The notes below the pieces were generated by a model, which saw only the letters and a program-made list of their open reading frames with translations, did not search any database and was not told the origin of the DNA. A DNA stretch of 64,000 bases. Source: an uncultured Eubacteriales bacterium. GTDB taxonomy: Bacteria; Bacillota; Clostridia; Oscillospirales; Acutalibacteraceae. The position numbers and the translations under genes were made by a program. Of the stretch, positions 52,770-61,480 are shown piece by piece (position 1 is the stretch's first letter; every line of letters starts with the position of its first letter). Location: NCBI GenBank assembly GCA_934463265.1, contig CAKSIU010000001.1, positions 186,001-250,000 of the forward strand, given 5' to 3'.

Positions 52770-54743
52770 TTAATATTTAAATTTTTTAATTTTTGAGGCT
52801 ATTGCTGTAAAAATAAACCATAATGAAGAATATATTGTCAGCTCAAGTGTATGTAATTCAGAAAGACTTGAGCAAAAAATCAGATAAAGAATCAAGAAAA
52901 TGTTCAAAACTAGCTGCAAACTTTGAATTGCCGTAACTAAAATCATGTTGTTCTTAGCAAAACAACACGCTCCGACAGCTTTTACCAAAGAGGTACATGA
53001 GCCAAGCGTTGCCAGAAATGCGTTTGAATAATTTTCGGATTTATTATGCAGTTCGTTTATTTTTTGAGAGTCCTCATAAGAGAGCAACGTTAAAAATTTT
53101 TCATTCAGGTTAAAGTCGGCGGAAATTTTGTTTAAAGTTAAGTTGCTGTCAACGGTTTTTACGAAGATTTTAACATTATTTTTAACGCAAGAACCCAGTG
53201 CCTGACGCAAACTTTTAGATGGCGTGTACTCCAGGATAAACATCGCGACTAATTCTCGACTGACAGTAAAATAAGTCAATTCACAATTTGGAATACGATA
53301 TTTTTTTTCGTAATCACGGCTTGGTGACACGATTTTGAATTCTTTTAAGAGTTCACGATTTCCAACCAAGATTCTTTTGCCGTTGACCCAGCCAACAACG
53401 CCTTTTTCCTCTTTATAAACGATGTCCGAAGCCTTGGTTAAGATGTTTTGTTTGCCCATTATAATCTTGTCGAAAACCTTGCTGATGGGCGCATTTATGT
53501 GACAAACTACGGCGGCTGCATAAAGAATAGCCTCGTCGATGCGCTGACCATTAAAAGTTTTAATTCCACGAAGCACGACGTTATTGGGTGGGTACAGGTC
53601 AGAATCATTTAAAACGATGCTTTTGACCTTTGAGAGCTTTCTTATGGCGGTTTCGCTAATTACCATAGTGCGGTTTTTCAGCGTATATTTGCATAGCGCA
53701 GAGACGATAGAATTCAGCAAAAACGGCATAGCGAAAGGCAGGCTTGTCAAAGAAGAAATGTTGAGTGCGACCATTGCATAAGTGGGACTTTTTGTAAAAA
53801 TAAGACTCAGGATACCACAAAGCACAGAAAAAATTATACTAAACGGAATAATTTTAGAAAGAAAATTTTCAAATAAAGTTTCTCTTTGAGAATTGCGAAT
53901 AAAATTAGTTAAAAAATTTGTTTTATATTGATAAGCTGTAAAAAGTTTTTTCTTAGAATTAATCGACGGAATAAGGTCATTTAAAGCGTACATATCGACG
54001 TTATATTTTTGTTTTGATGAAGTAACAAATTTAAAATTTTTTAGAATTCGCTTTTTGCAAAATAAAGAATTTAATACTATAAGTATAAAATTAAAAATAA
54101 AAAGACTTACGAAATTATTTGCTTGAAATGAAGCGTCGAAGCAAGAAAAAGCAAGAGAAACAGCGCAGTTTAAAAAAGTTGTGATTAGAGGAAAAATAAT
54201 CGCGGTGTCCGGTGCGAAAACAGCGTACGCAATGTGGATAAACGCAGATTTTATGGTTTTGAATCCGACAGCAAAACTCAACAGCAAAATGAAAAGCGAA
54301 CTTGTTGAATATAAAACCGAGATATTTGCTGGAATTGCCGATAAAAATGCGGGCTTTATGCGGATTAGCACGTCTAAAGTCAGGGATAAAATGAAGAAAA
54401 TGGTTAGCGCGAAAAATTTTATATTCAGGGATTTTATTTCTTTTTTTAATTTTGTTTTGACTTTTTCCGCTGTTTGAACGTCTTGAGATTCGGTGTATTC
54501 GGGGTACAAATCAGCGACTTTTTCCGACAAAAATTCTGAAGTTCTCGTCTTGTCAAAAAATTCGTCCTGAAAAAAAGACTTAACGTTAACAGTATCAGAA
54601 TTAAGCTGTTCATCTGGAATTTCAAGCGGACTTGTGTTTTGTAAATTTAGTTTATTCTCAGTCGTGCTAAAAATCACTTCATATTTAGAAATTTTTTTAT
54701 TTTTAACAAAAAATTTGGATAGCTTGTAAAAAATTTTATTCAA
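52770..54743 (-). CDS. Degenerate P-type ATPase homologue (catalytic residues lost)
   Basis: 657 residues with the helix layout of a P-type ATPase/HAD protein: TM clusters near 105-230 and 295-355, a cytoplasmic block, and C-terminal TMs (about 600-645). The phosphorylation motif DKTGT is replaced by LNDSDLYPP (about residue 380), and the TGES and GDGxND motifs cannot be found. NGKRILVGNRELL resembles the nucleotide-binding domain of true members. It may be a membrane scaffold or sensor. TTG 54743 is eight bases after AGGAGTGA. Confidence 0.7.
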   Translation of the reverse strand: MNKIFYKLSKFFVKNKKISKYEVIFSTTENKLNLQNTSPLEIPDEQLNSDTVNVKSFFQDEFFDKTRTSEFLSEKVADLYPEYTESQDVQTAEKVKTKLKKEIKSLNIKFFALTIFFILSLTLDVLIRIKPAFLSAIPANISVLYSTSSLFILLLSFAVGFKTIKSAFIHIAYAVFAPDTAIIFPLITTFLNCAVSLAFSCFDASFQANNFVSLFIFNFILIVLNSLFCKKRILKNFKFVTSSKQKYNVDMYALNDLIPSINSKKKLFTAYQYKTNFLTNFIRNSQRETLFENFLSKIIPFSIIFSVLCGILSLIFTKSPTYAMVALNISSLTSLPFAMPFLLNSIVSALCKYTLKNRTMVISETAIRKLSKVKSIVLNDSDLYPPNNVVLRGIKTFNGQRIDEAILYAAAVVCHINAPISKVFDKIIMGKQNILTKASDIVYKEEKGVVGWVNGKRILVGNRELLKEFKIVSPSRDYEKKYRIPNCELTYFTVSRELVAMFILEYTPSKSLRQALGSCVKNNVKIFVKTVDSNLTLNKISADFNLNEKFLTLLSYEDSQKINELHNKSENYSNAFLATLGSCTSLVKAVGACCFAKNNMILVTAIQSLQLVLNIFLILYLIFCSSLSELHTLELTIYSSLWFIFTAIASKIKKFKY

Positions 54744-54768
54744 CTAAAAATTCACTCCTTAAACAAGC

Positions 54769-55536
54769 CTATTTGGCCGATAAACTTAGCCTTTGTCGGG
54801 CAATTTCGTACATAAGAATACCGGCGGCAACAGAAGCATTGAGTGAATTTATTTTTCCGCAAAGAGGCAATGATATTATAAAGTCGCAATTTTCTTTTAC
54901 TAACCGACTTAACCCGAAGCCTTCGCTGCCTATAACGAGCGCGACGGAACCTTTTAAATCGGTTTGACAATAAGTTTGCCCGTCCATGTCTGCACCGAAT
55001 ATCCAAACTCCACGATTTTTTAATTCCTGCAGGGTTGAAGAAATATTCGTAACTCTTGCAATTTTTATGTGCTCTAGCGCACCGGCAGCCGCTTTTGCAA
55101 CTCCGAAATTTAATCCGACCGCACGCCTATTTGGAATAATTACTCCGTGAGCTCCGGCACATTCGGCTGTGCGAATAATCGCACCTAAATTGTGCGAATC
55201 AGAAATTTCATCGGCGATAATTATAAATGGTGACTCATTTTTTTGAGCAGCAACGTCAAAAATATCCTCAACACTTGCATATGCATGAGCGGCGGCCATC
55301 GCAATAATTCCTTGATGATTTGCCTTATTACAAATAAAATCCAACTTTTTGTTATCGACTTCTTTTACAGGAATTTTAAGTTCTTGGGCCATCTTTAGAA
55401 TGCTTCCAAAAGAACTTTTACGTGCACCTTTAGAAATTAAAATTGAATCTATGCTACGATTTGCAATTAACGCTTCTTTTACAGGATTTCTCCCGACAAT
55501 GATTTCATTTTGATTTTTTATCAAATTATTTTCCAA
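54769..55536 (-). CDS. rlmB: 23S rRNA (guanosine-2'-O-)-methyltransferase, RlmB type
   Basis: 255 residues. SpoU-type SPOUT methyltransferase: substrate-binding N-domain (IIVGRNPVKEAL), ADEISDSHNLGAIIRTAEC, and the knotted SAM site VIGSEGFGLSRLVKENCD plus LNASVAAGILMYEI. TTG 55536 is about seven bases after GAGGGA; the ATG codons further upstream have no SD. Function as RlmB rather than another SpoU relative is likely but not certain. Confidence 0.92.
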   Translation of the reverse strand: MENNLIKNQNEIIVGRNPVKEALIANRSIDSILISKGARKSSFGSILKMAQELKIPVKEVDNKKLDFICNKANHQGIIAMAAAHAYASVEDIFDVAAQKNESPFIIIADEISDSHNLGAIIRTAECAGAHGVIIPNRRAVGLNFGVAKAAAGALEHIKIARVTNISSTLQELKNRGVWIFGADMDGQTYCQTDLKGSVALVIGSEGFGLSRLVKENCDFIISLPLCGKINSLNASVAAGILMYEIARQRLSLSAK

Positions 55537-55647
55537 AATTATCCCTCTTAATATTTTAAACATCAAATTTTTTTAATTATATCATATTTTACAAAATTCT
55601 AACATACAAATATAAGTAAAATTTAAAAATATTTTTAAAGGAAGCTC

Positions 55648-55676
55648 TTGACAACAAAATATAGAGTTGTTATAAT
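55648..55676 (+). promoter_or_regulatory. Consensus promoter of the tRNA(CAU) gene
   Basis: Perfect TTGACA (55648-55653), 17-base spacer, perfect TATAAT (55671-55676), 33 bases before the tRNA. Confidence 0.9.
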
Positions 55677-55709
55677 TGTATCATTATCTAAATAAAATAC
55701 TAAACAAAT

Positions 55710-55786
55710 GGGCCATTAGCTCAGTTGGTTAGAGCAACCGGCTCATAACCGGTTGGTCCGGGGTTCAAGTCCCTGATGGCCCACCA
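55710..55786 (+). tRNA. tRNA with CAU anticodon (Met, or Ile2 after lysidine modification)
   Basis: 77 bases including encoded CCA. Acceptor GGGCCAT/ATGGCCC, D-arm AGCTCAGTTGGTTAGAGC, anticodon loop CTCATAA on an ACCGG/CCGGT stem, T-loop TTCAAGT. The body resembles Firmicutes tRNA-Ile2 (CAU read as AUA after lysidine) as much as elongator Met; sequence by eye does not settle it. Not an initiator: the acceptor is fully paired. Confidence 0.95.
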
Positions 55787-55872
55787 ACAGGAAACCTCAG
55801 CGGGCAGTTTACTTTTTGGTGCAGAGATGATTTTGTTCTTGCTCGCTTTTTTAGATAGTTGGTGCCATTTCA

Positions 55873-55912
55873 AAACCGTCCTGATTAATTTTGGGTCGGT
55901 TTTTATTTTTTG
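55873..55912 (+). terminator. Terminator downstream of the tRNA(CAU) gene
   Basis: Stem AAACCGTCC/GGTCGGTTT (one mismatch), then TTATTTTTT. The 86 bases between tRNA and terminator hold no recognisable gene. Confidence 0.75.
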
Positions 55913-56003
55913 TTTTACAATTTTAATCTTTTGTGGCAATATTATATTATGAAAACATAGTATGTGGTTAAGTTCGGATATTTTAAGGTTAGGGTGACTT
56001 AGT

Positions 56004-57473
56004 ATGAAACTCAAAGATTTGCTCGAAAAAATAGATTTTTCACTCGTTCAAGGCGATTTAAATATAGAAATAAGCGATATTTTTTATGATTCCAGAAAAT
56101 GTATTAGTGATTCTGTTTTTATCTGCCTTAAAGGTTACGACGCTGACGGACATAATTTTATTAATTCGGCAGTCGCTAAAGGTGCAAGCGCTGTGGTAAT
56201 TTCGGATGATGTGCGCGTGGATGAAAATATTACGGTTGTTCGCGTTAAAGACACCCGAGAAGCTTTGGCATTTATGTCCGCGGAATTTTTTGGGAATCCG
56301 GCCTCGCAGCTAAAAACTGTGGCGATTACTGGAACAAAAGGCAAAACTACGGTTTCTTGCATGATACGGACTGTTTTGCAAAAATCTGGCATAAAAACCG
56401 GCGTAATCGGTACTTTGGGTGTGATTATCGATGAAAAGGTTATAAAAACCGTTAACACCACACCGGAATCTTATGAAATACAACGTTTTATGCGTCAGAT
56501 GGTGGATAATGGCTGTAAATGCGCGGTTATGGAAGCCTCTTCGCTTGGCTTAAAGTGGCATCGTATGGACGGCTTTACTTTCGATTATGGTGTGTTTACG
56601 AATTTTTCTATGGACCACATCGGCGGCAATGAACACGAAAATATGCAGGAATATCTCGAATGTAAATCTCTGTTGTTTAGAAAATGCCGGCTCGGCCTTA
56701 TAAATATCGACGATGAAAATTATAGAGATATTCTTAAAAATCACACCTGCGAAGTTGAAACTTATGGATTTTCGCACGATGCTGATATCATTGCATTTAA
56801 CGAAAAATTAATATCGCAGTCAGGATATGTAGGAATTCATTTTGAAACGGCCGGAAAAGAAGAATTGAGCGTAAATGTGGATATTCCTGGGAAATTCAGT
56901 ATATACAATGCGTTGGCAGCTATTTCGGTTTGCCGCCATTTTGGTGTTTCTGAAAGCGCGATAACAAGCGGTTTAAACGAGGTTAAAGTAAAGGGCAGAA
57001 TAGAGTCTGTGCCGGTCCCTGGAAATTATACGCTTTTGATTGACTATGCGCATAATGCACTTGGCATGGAAAATATCTTGACGACGCTTAGAGAATACAG
57101 GCCAAATCGGCTGATTACGCTGTTTGGCGCAGGTGGAAATCGTCCTAAAGTGCGGCGTTACGAAATGGGCGAAGTTTCGGGAAAACTTTCTGATTTGTCG
57201 GTTGTTACGGCGGATAACTCTCGAAATGAGGACGTTATGGACATAATTTCCGATATCGAGGTCGGCTTGCGAAAAACTCGTGGAAAATTTATAGTGATTC
57301 CGGATAGAAGAGAAGCTATAAAATATTGTATTTCCATTGCAAAGGATAATGACATAATCGTGCTTGCGGGCAAGGGCCATGAGGACTATCAAGAAATAAA
57401 CGGTCAAAGAATTCATTTTGACGAGCGCGAAATTGTGGCCGATATTTTAAAAGAACTGAGTGAGGTTCAATAA
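56004..57473 (+). CDS. murE: UDP-MurNAc-tripeptide synthetase
   Basis: 489 residues. Adds the third stem-peptide residue to UDP-MurNAc-L-Ala-D-Glu. Mur ligase domains: N-domain (1-95), ATP site VAITGTKGKTTVS (about 110), carbamylated-Lys region, C-domain with DYAHNALGMENIL. The specificity loop reads TADNSRNED (about 403), where meso-DAP enzymes have DNPR; Arg is kept, so meso-DAP is the best guess, but Pro is replaced by Ser. AGGGTGA precedes ATG 56004. Confidence 0.95.
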   Translation: MKLKDLLEKIDFSLVQGDLNIEISDIFYDSRKCISDSVFICLKGYDADGHNFINSAVAKGASAVVISDDVRVDENITVVRVKDTREALAFMSAEFFGNPASQLKTVAITGTKGKTTVSCMIRTVLQKSGIKTGVIGTLGVIIDEKVIKTVNTTPESYEIQRFMRQMVDNGCKCAVMEASSLGLKWHRMDGFTFDYGVFTNFSMDHIGGNEHENMQEYLECKSLLFRKCRLGLINIDDENYRDILKNHTCEVETYGFSHDADIIAFNEKLISQSGYVGIHFETAGKEELSVNVDIPGKFSIYNALAAISVCRHFGVSESAITSGLNEVKVKGRIESVPVPGNYTLLIDYAHNALGMENILTTLREYRPNRLITLFGAGGNRPKVRRYEMGEVSGKLSDLSVVTADNSRNEDVMDIISDIEVGLRKTRGKFIVIPDRREAIKYCISIAKDNDIIVLAGKGHEDYQEINGQRIHFDEREIVADILKELSEVQ

Positions 57474-57477
57474 ATTT

Positions 57478-58857
57478 ATGAAAAAATTGTATATAAATGA
57501 GATTTTGTCTGCGATAAATGGCGAGTTGTTAAGCGGATTTGACGGTGATTTGATTGATTCTGTAAGCATAAACAGCAGAGAAATAAAAAATGGCGCGCTT
57601 TTTGTTCCGACAAAAGGCGAAAATGTTGACGGGCATAAATTTATTGAGAATGCCTTTGCGGCGGGTGCGGTGGCAACTTTAACCTCTGCGCATGATTCTG
57701 TAAAATCGGACAAAATATATATAAAAGTTAAAGACACAAAAGTAGCATTGCAGCAGTTGGCGGCGTATTATCGGCGAAAATTTAACATTCCTGTTGTTGG
57801 TATAACCGGCAGTGTTGGGAAGACCTCCACTAAGGAAATGATTTCTAGTGTGTTGTCGGCAAAATTTAATGTACACAAAACTGCGGGAAACTTAAATGGT
57901 CAAATTGGTTTGCCTCTTACGATATTTGGAATTGAACTTTGCCACGACGTGGCCGTTGTAGAAATGGGAATCAGCGAATTTGATGAAATGGCTACATTGT
58001 CAGAAATTGCGGCACCGACATATGCAGTGATGACAAATATCGGTGTGACGCATATTGAGAATTTACATACTAAAGAAAATATTTTTAAAGAAAAATTTAA
58101 AATTACGAATTCTTTAAACAAATCAGATTATTTATTTATTAACGGTGATGACGAAGTTCTTTCTAAAACGCAAAATAGCTATAGGTTTAACGTGGTTTCT
58201 TTTGGGATAAAAAATAATTGTAATTTTACTGCGAAAAATATTTTTTATGAAAATGAAACGACAACTTTTGAGGTTTTGTTTAACGAAAATCGCCAAAAGT
58301 TCGAGATTCCAACACTTGGAGAGCACCATGTTTATAATGCTTTAGCTGCGATTGCGATTGGACTTTCTATGGGCATGAATGTTGAAGAAATACAAGAGGG
58401 ACTTTCTCGATTTAAAAACGTAGGTATGAGACAAAGCATCCATTATTTGGACGGAATTACTTTAATTGATGATAGTTACAACGCAAATCCTGATTCTATG
58501 AAAAGCGCATTAAAAGTATTGTCGCAAATTGCTAAAAACGGTCGTAAAATTGCGATTTTGGCGGATATGCTCGAACTTGGAGACATGGCAAAACAACTTC
58601 ATTTTGAAGTGGGAATTTTTGCAGCTCAGCTTGGTGTCGACATATTAATAACCGTTGGAGAATTAGCAAAATTTATCTCAGATGGTGCAATAAATTTTAA
58701 TAAAAATATTATTAATTATTCTTTTTCTTTTAATAAAGAAGCGTTTGAATGCTTGGAAAATTTAATTCGTGCTGGAGATTCTATTTTGGTAAAAGGCTCC
58801 AGAGGTATGCATATGGAAGAAATTTCTCAAAAAATTATCTCTTTGCACAAAAAATAA
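57478..58857 (+). CDS. murF: UDP-MurNAc-tripeptide--D-Ala-D-Ala ligase
   Basis: 459 residues. Adds D-Ala-D-Ala to complete the cytoplasmic wall precursor. VSINSREIKNGALFVP (N-domain), ATP loop VGITGSVGKTSTKEM (about 112), MGISEFDEMATLSEIA and DDSYNANPDSMKSALKVL are diagnostic. ATG 57478 follows the murE stop by four bases; GTG 57460 lies inside murE and would add non-conserved residues. Confidence 0.96.
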   Translation: MKKLYINEILSAINGELLSGFDGDLIDSVSINSREIKNGALFVPTKGENVDGHKFIENAFAAGAVATLTSAHDSVKSDKIYIKVKDTKVALQQLAAYYRRKFNIPVVGITGSVGKTSTKEMISSVLSAKFNVHKTAGNLNGQIGLPLTIFGIELCHDVAVVEMGISEFDEMATLSEIAAPTYAVMTNIGVTHIENLHTKENIFKEKFKITNSLNKSDYLFINGDDEVLSKTQNSYRFNVVSFGIKNNCNFTAKNIFYENETTTFEVLFNENRQKFEIPTLGEHHVYNALAAIAIGLSMGMNVEEIQEGLSRFKNVGMRQSIHYLDGITLIDDSYNANPDSMKSALKVLSQIAKNGRKIAILADMLELGDMAKQLHFEVGIFAAQLGVDILITVGELAKFISDGAINFNKNIINYSFSFNKEAFECLENLIRAGDSILVKGSRGMHMEEISQKIISLHKK

Positions 58858-58916
58858 ATGAATTTTTGGCGTTATCTAATATCAAAGAAAGAAGTGTTAA
58901 CAAAGGAGTTTTTGTG

Positions 58917-60314
58917 ATGTGGTTTAATAATTTGTTGGACTCAGTAGGAAGTTGCTTGTATGCGTATATTTTGATTCCTCTTTTGGTATTTGCCGGATTT
59001 TATTTCACGTTTAGAACAAAGTTTGTTCAGTTTAGATTGCTGAAAGATGCGTTTAAATCTTTAACCGAAAAGGCAGAAAAAGGTAAAGTCTCTTCTTTTA
59101 AGTCATTAATGATTTCCACTGCTTCCAAAATAGGTGTTGGACACATCGCGGGAATTGCTTCTGGGATTATAATTGGTGGGCCAGGTGCTGTTTTTTGGAT
59201 GTGGTTTATGGCAGTTTTAGGCAGTGCATCGGCATTTATAGAGAGTACACTTGCGCAAATATATAAAGTTAAAGATGAAAACGGTGGCTTTAGAGGTGGC
59301 CCCGCCTATTATATGCAAAAAGCTTTTGACAAAAAATGGCTCGGAGTGCTGTTTTCTTGTCTGTTGATTGCTAGCTATGCTTATGGCTTTAATGCATTGC
59401 AGTCATTTCAATTATCATCGGCTTTAACGCCATATATCGAAAATTATAAAAATAGCATTTATCCTATGATTGTCGGTTTGATTTTGTCAGTGCTTACAGC
59501 GGCTGTAATATGGGGAGGAACACATCGCATAGGATTTATTTCTGTTTATATTGTTCCAATAATGTCCCTTGCGTACATTTCTTTGAGTTTGTATATTTGC
59601 ATTAAAAATTTTGACAAGTTTCCAGAAGTCATGGGGCTGATTTTTAGAGAGGCGTTTAATTTTAAAGCAATTTTCGGTGCATTTTTTTATAAAAGCGCAC
59701 TCGTTATGGGCACGAAAAGAGGTTTATTTTCGAATGAAGCCGGCATGGGAAGTGCTCCAAACGCAGCGGCTACAGCGGATGTTTTGCATCCGGTTAATCA
59801 GGGGTTAGCGCAGGTATTATCTGTTTTTATTGACACTTTGCTTATTTGTTCGGCAACTTCTTTTATCGTACTTCTCTCTGGAATCGATTTTAATTGTGGT
59901 TTAGAGGATATTCCTTTTGTACAGGAAGCAGTAAAAAGTCAAGTCGGTACGTTTGGTGTGCATTTGATTGCATTTTCTATATTTGCATTTGCGTTTACTT
60001 CGATAATAGGAAATTATTGTTATGCAGAGACAAATGTGCTTTTCATAAAAAATAATAAAACCGTGCTGAATATCTTTCGAGTAACCTGTATTGTTGCGGT
60101 GTTTTTGGGCGCTCAAGCAGATGCGAGAACGGTTTGGAATATTTCTGACTTGCTTATGGGTTTGATGGCGGTTGTTAATATAGTGGTGATATTGTTGATT
60201 GGAAACACCGCTATTAAGGCGTTAAAAGATTATTTAAAGCAGAAAAAAGACGTAAAAATTCCGACATTTATCGCAAAAAATGCAGGTATCGAAAATACAG
60301 ACGTTTGGAAGTAA
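58917..60314 (+). CDS. Sodium:alanine/glycine symporter (AGCS family)
   Basis: 465 residues, about ten or eleven TM helices. AGCS signatures: STASKIGVGHIAGIASGI, GGPGAVFWMWFMAVLGSASAF, GGFRGGPAYYMQKAF and TKRGLFSNEAGMGSAPNAAA. Imports alanine or glycine with Na+. ATG 58917 is eight bases after AAAGGAG. Its position directly after murF suggests D-Ala precursor supply for wall synthesis, an inference. Confidence 0.95.
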   Translation: MWFNNLLDSVGSCLYAYILIPLLVFAGFYFTFRTKFVQFRLLKDAFKSLTEKAEKGKVSSFKSLMISTASKIGVGHIAGIASGIIIGGPGAVFWMWFMAVLGSASAFIESTLAQIYKVKDENGGFRGGPAYYMQKAFDKKWLGVLFSCLLIASYAYGFNALQSFQLSSALTPYIENYKNSIYPMIVGLILSVLTAAVIWGGTHRIGFISVYIVPIMSLAYISLSLYICIKNFDKFPEVMGLIFREAFNFKAIFGAFFYKSALVMGTKRGLFSNEAGMGSAPNAAATADVLHPVNQGLAQVLSVFIDTLLICSATSFIVLLSGIDFNCGLEDIPFVQEAVKSQVGTFGVHLIAFSIFAFAFTSIIGNYCYAETNVLFIKNNKTVLNIFRVTCIVAVFLGAQADARTVWNISDLLMGLMAVVNIVVILLIGNTAIKALKDYLKQKKDVKIPTFIAKNAGIENTDVWK

Positions 60315-60334
60315 ATTTGTTTTTAATGTAGTCC

Positions 60335-60374
60335 CTCCTGAAGAGGCGCACTATATCGCGCGCCTCTTCAGGGG
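60335..60374. repeat. Hairpin with conserved apical loop (copy B)
   Basis: Eleven perfect pairs CCTGAAGAGGC/GCCTCTTCAGG (13 with flanking) enclose the 14-base core 60348-60361; the minus strand reads GCGCGATATAGTGC, identical to copy C. A stray SD-like GGGAGGGGGA lies downstream at 60391 with no ORF behind it. Confidence 0.88.
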
Positions 60375-60413
60375 ATTAGTCATTTTTTATGGGAGGGGGA
60401 GTTATCTAAATAA

Positions 60414-60450
60414 AAAATATCAGGTCGCAGCAAAAGCAATCTGATATTTT
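60414..60450 (-). terminator. Terminator after the YcxB-like gene
   Basis: Ten-pair stem (60414-60423 with 60441-60450), 17-base loop; on the minus strand a T-run follows. Confidence 0.75.
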
Positions 60451-60466
60451 AAACATTAATTTCATT

Positions 60467-60967
60467 CTAAAATTTTTTTACATTTGGTAAGTGACTTTTT
60501 AAAAATTTTAATAGCTCTTCTTTTTCAGTGTCAGAGAAATTTTCTACGAAAATTGGTACAAATAAAGCTGCTTTTGTGAAGAGAAAGTATACGGACTTGC
60601 ATTTTTTTAATTTAATAAAGTTATTATATTTCACTTTCGTAATCGAATCGGATAAACTAATTTTTGATACAACACCGTCTTCTTCAAAGTAAGACGTAAA
60701 TATATAGCTAGAATTTTCTGTGATTTCAACCATTCTTTTTAGGCGTATTTTTTGAGCTTTTTTAGCTGAAAAGATTAATATAGCTAAAAGAACAAAAAAC
60801 ATAGTGACAGAACAAAATAGCAAACCCTCGAGCGGTGTCCCTATTAGTATTATAAATATGATGAAAAACAACCATAGTGCCGCAAAAACCTTTAATACAC
60901 TAGAACAAAGAATCCACATATATTTATCAAAAAATTTTTTGTCAATAGTTCCTGATGTTTCAAACAT
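60467..60967 (-). CDS. YcxB-like membrane protein
   Basis: 166 residues. Two TM segments (about 25-45 and 50-70) followed by a cytosolic domain with the YcxB pattern: SKISLSDSITKVKYNNFI and VYFLFTKAALFVPI. Function of the family is unknown. ATG 60967 is nine bases after GGAG; the upstream in-frame codons lack an SD. It has its own promoter and terminator. Confidence 0.8.
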   Translation of the reverse strand: MFETSGTIDKKFFDKYMWILCSSVLKVFAALWLFFIIFIILIGTPLEGLLFCSVTMFFVLLAILIFSAKKAQKIRLKRMVEITENSSYIFTSYFEEDGVVSKISLSDSITKVKYNNFIKLKKCKSVYFLFTKAALFVPIFVENFSDTEKEELLKFLKSHLPNVKKF

Positions 60968-61007
60968 AATCAAATTCTCCTGACAATTATAAAAAATTAA
61001 CATACTT

Positions 61008-61036
61008 ATGATACCAAACAGCGCAAAAAAAGTCAA
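61008..61036 (-). promoter_or_regulatory. Promoter of the YcxB-like gene
   Basis: Minus strand TTGACT (61036-61031), 17-base spacer, TATCAT (61013-61008). Confidence 0.65.
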
Positions 61037-61170
61037 GCTTTGTGGAAAAAATCATTGTGGTGGTCATAATTGCAAAAAGTTAATTAATATTTTTGTCACA
61101 TTTGAATAATTCTTTTTATAATTAAGTAATATTCAAATTCATTACGTGTTTTTATTATGGCTTTTGAGTG

Positions 61171-61250
61171 TAAAAATAAATACACAGACACGAAACGCGA
61201 GGACAGCATAAAAAATCCATAATTAAAATCATTCGCGATGTGTCTGTGTA
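61171..61250 (-). terminator. Long hairpin after tRNA-Arg, probable terminator
   Basis: On the minus strand, 11 perfect pairs (61250-61240 with 61191-61181), a small internal loop, five more pairs (CGCGA/TCGCG) and a 32-base loop; TTTATTTTT follows. It starts ten bases after the tRNA CCA end. Confidence 0.65.
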
Positions 61251-61259
61251 ACAACGTTT

Positions 61260-61336
61260 TGGCCCGCCCGGAGGGATTTGAACCCCCGACCTCCAGAATC
61301 GGAATCTGTTGCGCTATCCAGCTGCGCTACGGGCGG
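61260..61336 (-). tRNA. tRNA-Arg (CCG)
   Basis: 77 bases with encoded CCA. Acceptor CCGCCCG/CGGGCGG, D-arm GCGCAGCTGGATAGCGC, anticodon loop TTCCGAT (CCG, reads CGG), T-loop TTCAAAT, discriminator G. One anticodon-stem end pair is an A-G mismatch. Confidence 0.96.
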
Positions 61337-61348
61337 AACTTTAATAAT

Positions 61349-61377
61349 ATTATAAAGTAAAACGCACAGTTTTTCAA
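61349..61377 (-). promoter_or_regulatory. tRNA-Arg promoter
   Basis: Minus strand TTGAAA (61377-61372), 17-base spacer, TATAAT (61354-61349), just upstream of the tRNA. Confidence 0.82.
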
Positions 61378-61411
61378 CAGAAAAATTGTTTATTGCGGAA
61401 AAAAGCGTGTC

Positions 61412-61440
61412 TTGATAAATAATCGTTCTTATGGTAAAAT
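61412..61440 (+). promoter_or_regulatory. yebC promoter
   Basis: TTGATA (61412-61417), 17-base spacer, TGGTAAAAT (extended -10; TAAAAT 61435-61440), 41 bases before ATG. It is divergent from the tRNA-Arg promoter. Confidence 0.7.
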
Positions 61441-61480
61441 GAAAAGTAGATTTGAACAGATTATTCAAGGAGGTTTTTGT

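Noticed and set aside
55721..56014. Minus-strand ORF of 97 codons ending WAIRDLNPGPTGYEPVALTN across the tRNA(CAU) gene
   Set aside because: The C-terminal half is the antisense translation of the tRNA, a well-known annotation artefact, and no SD precedes it.
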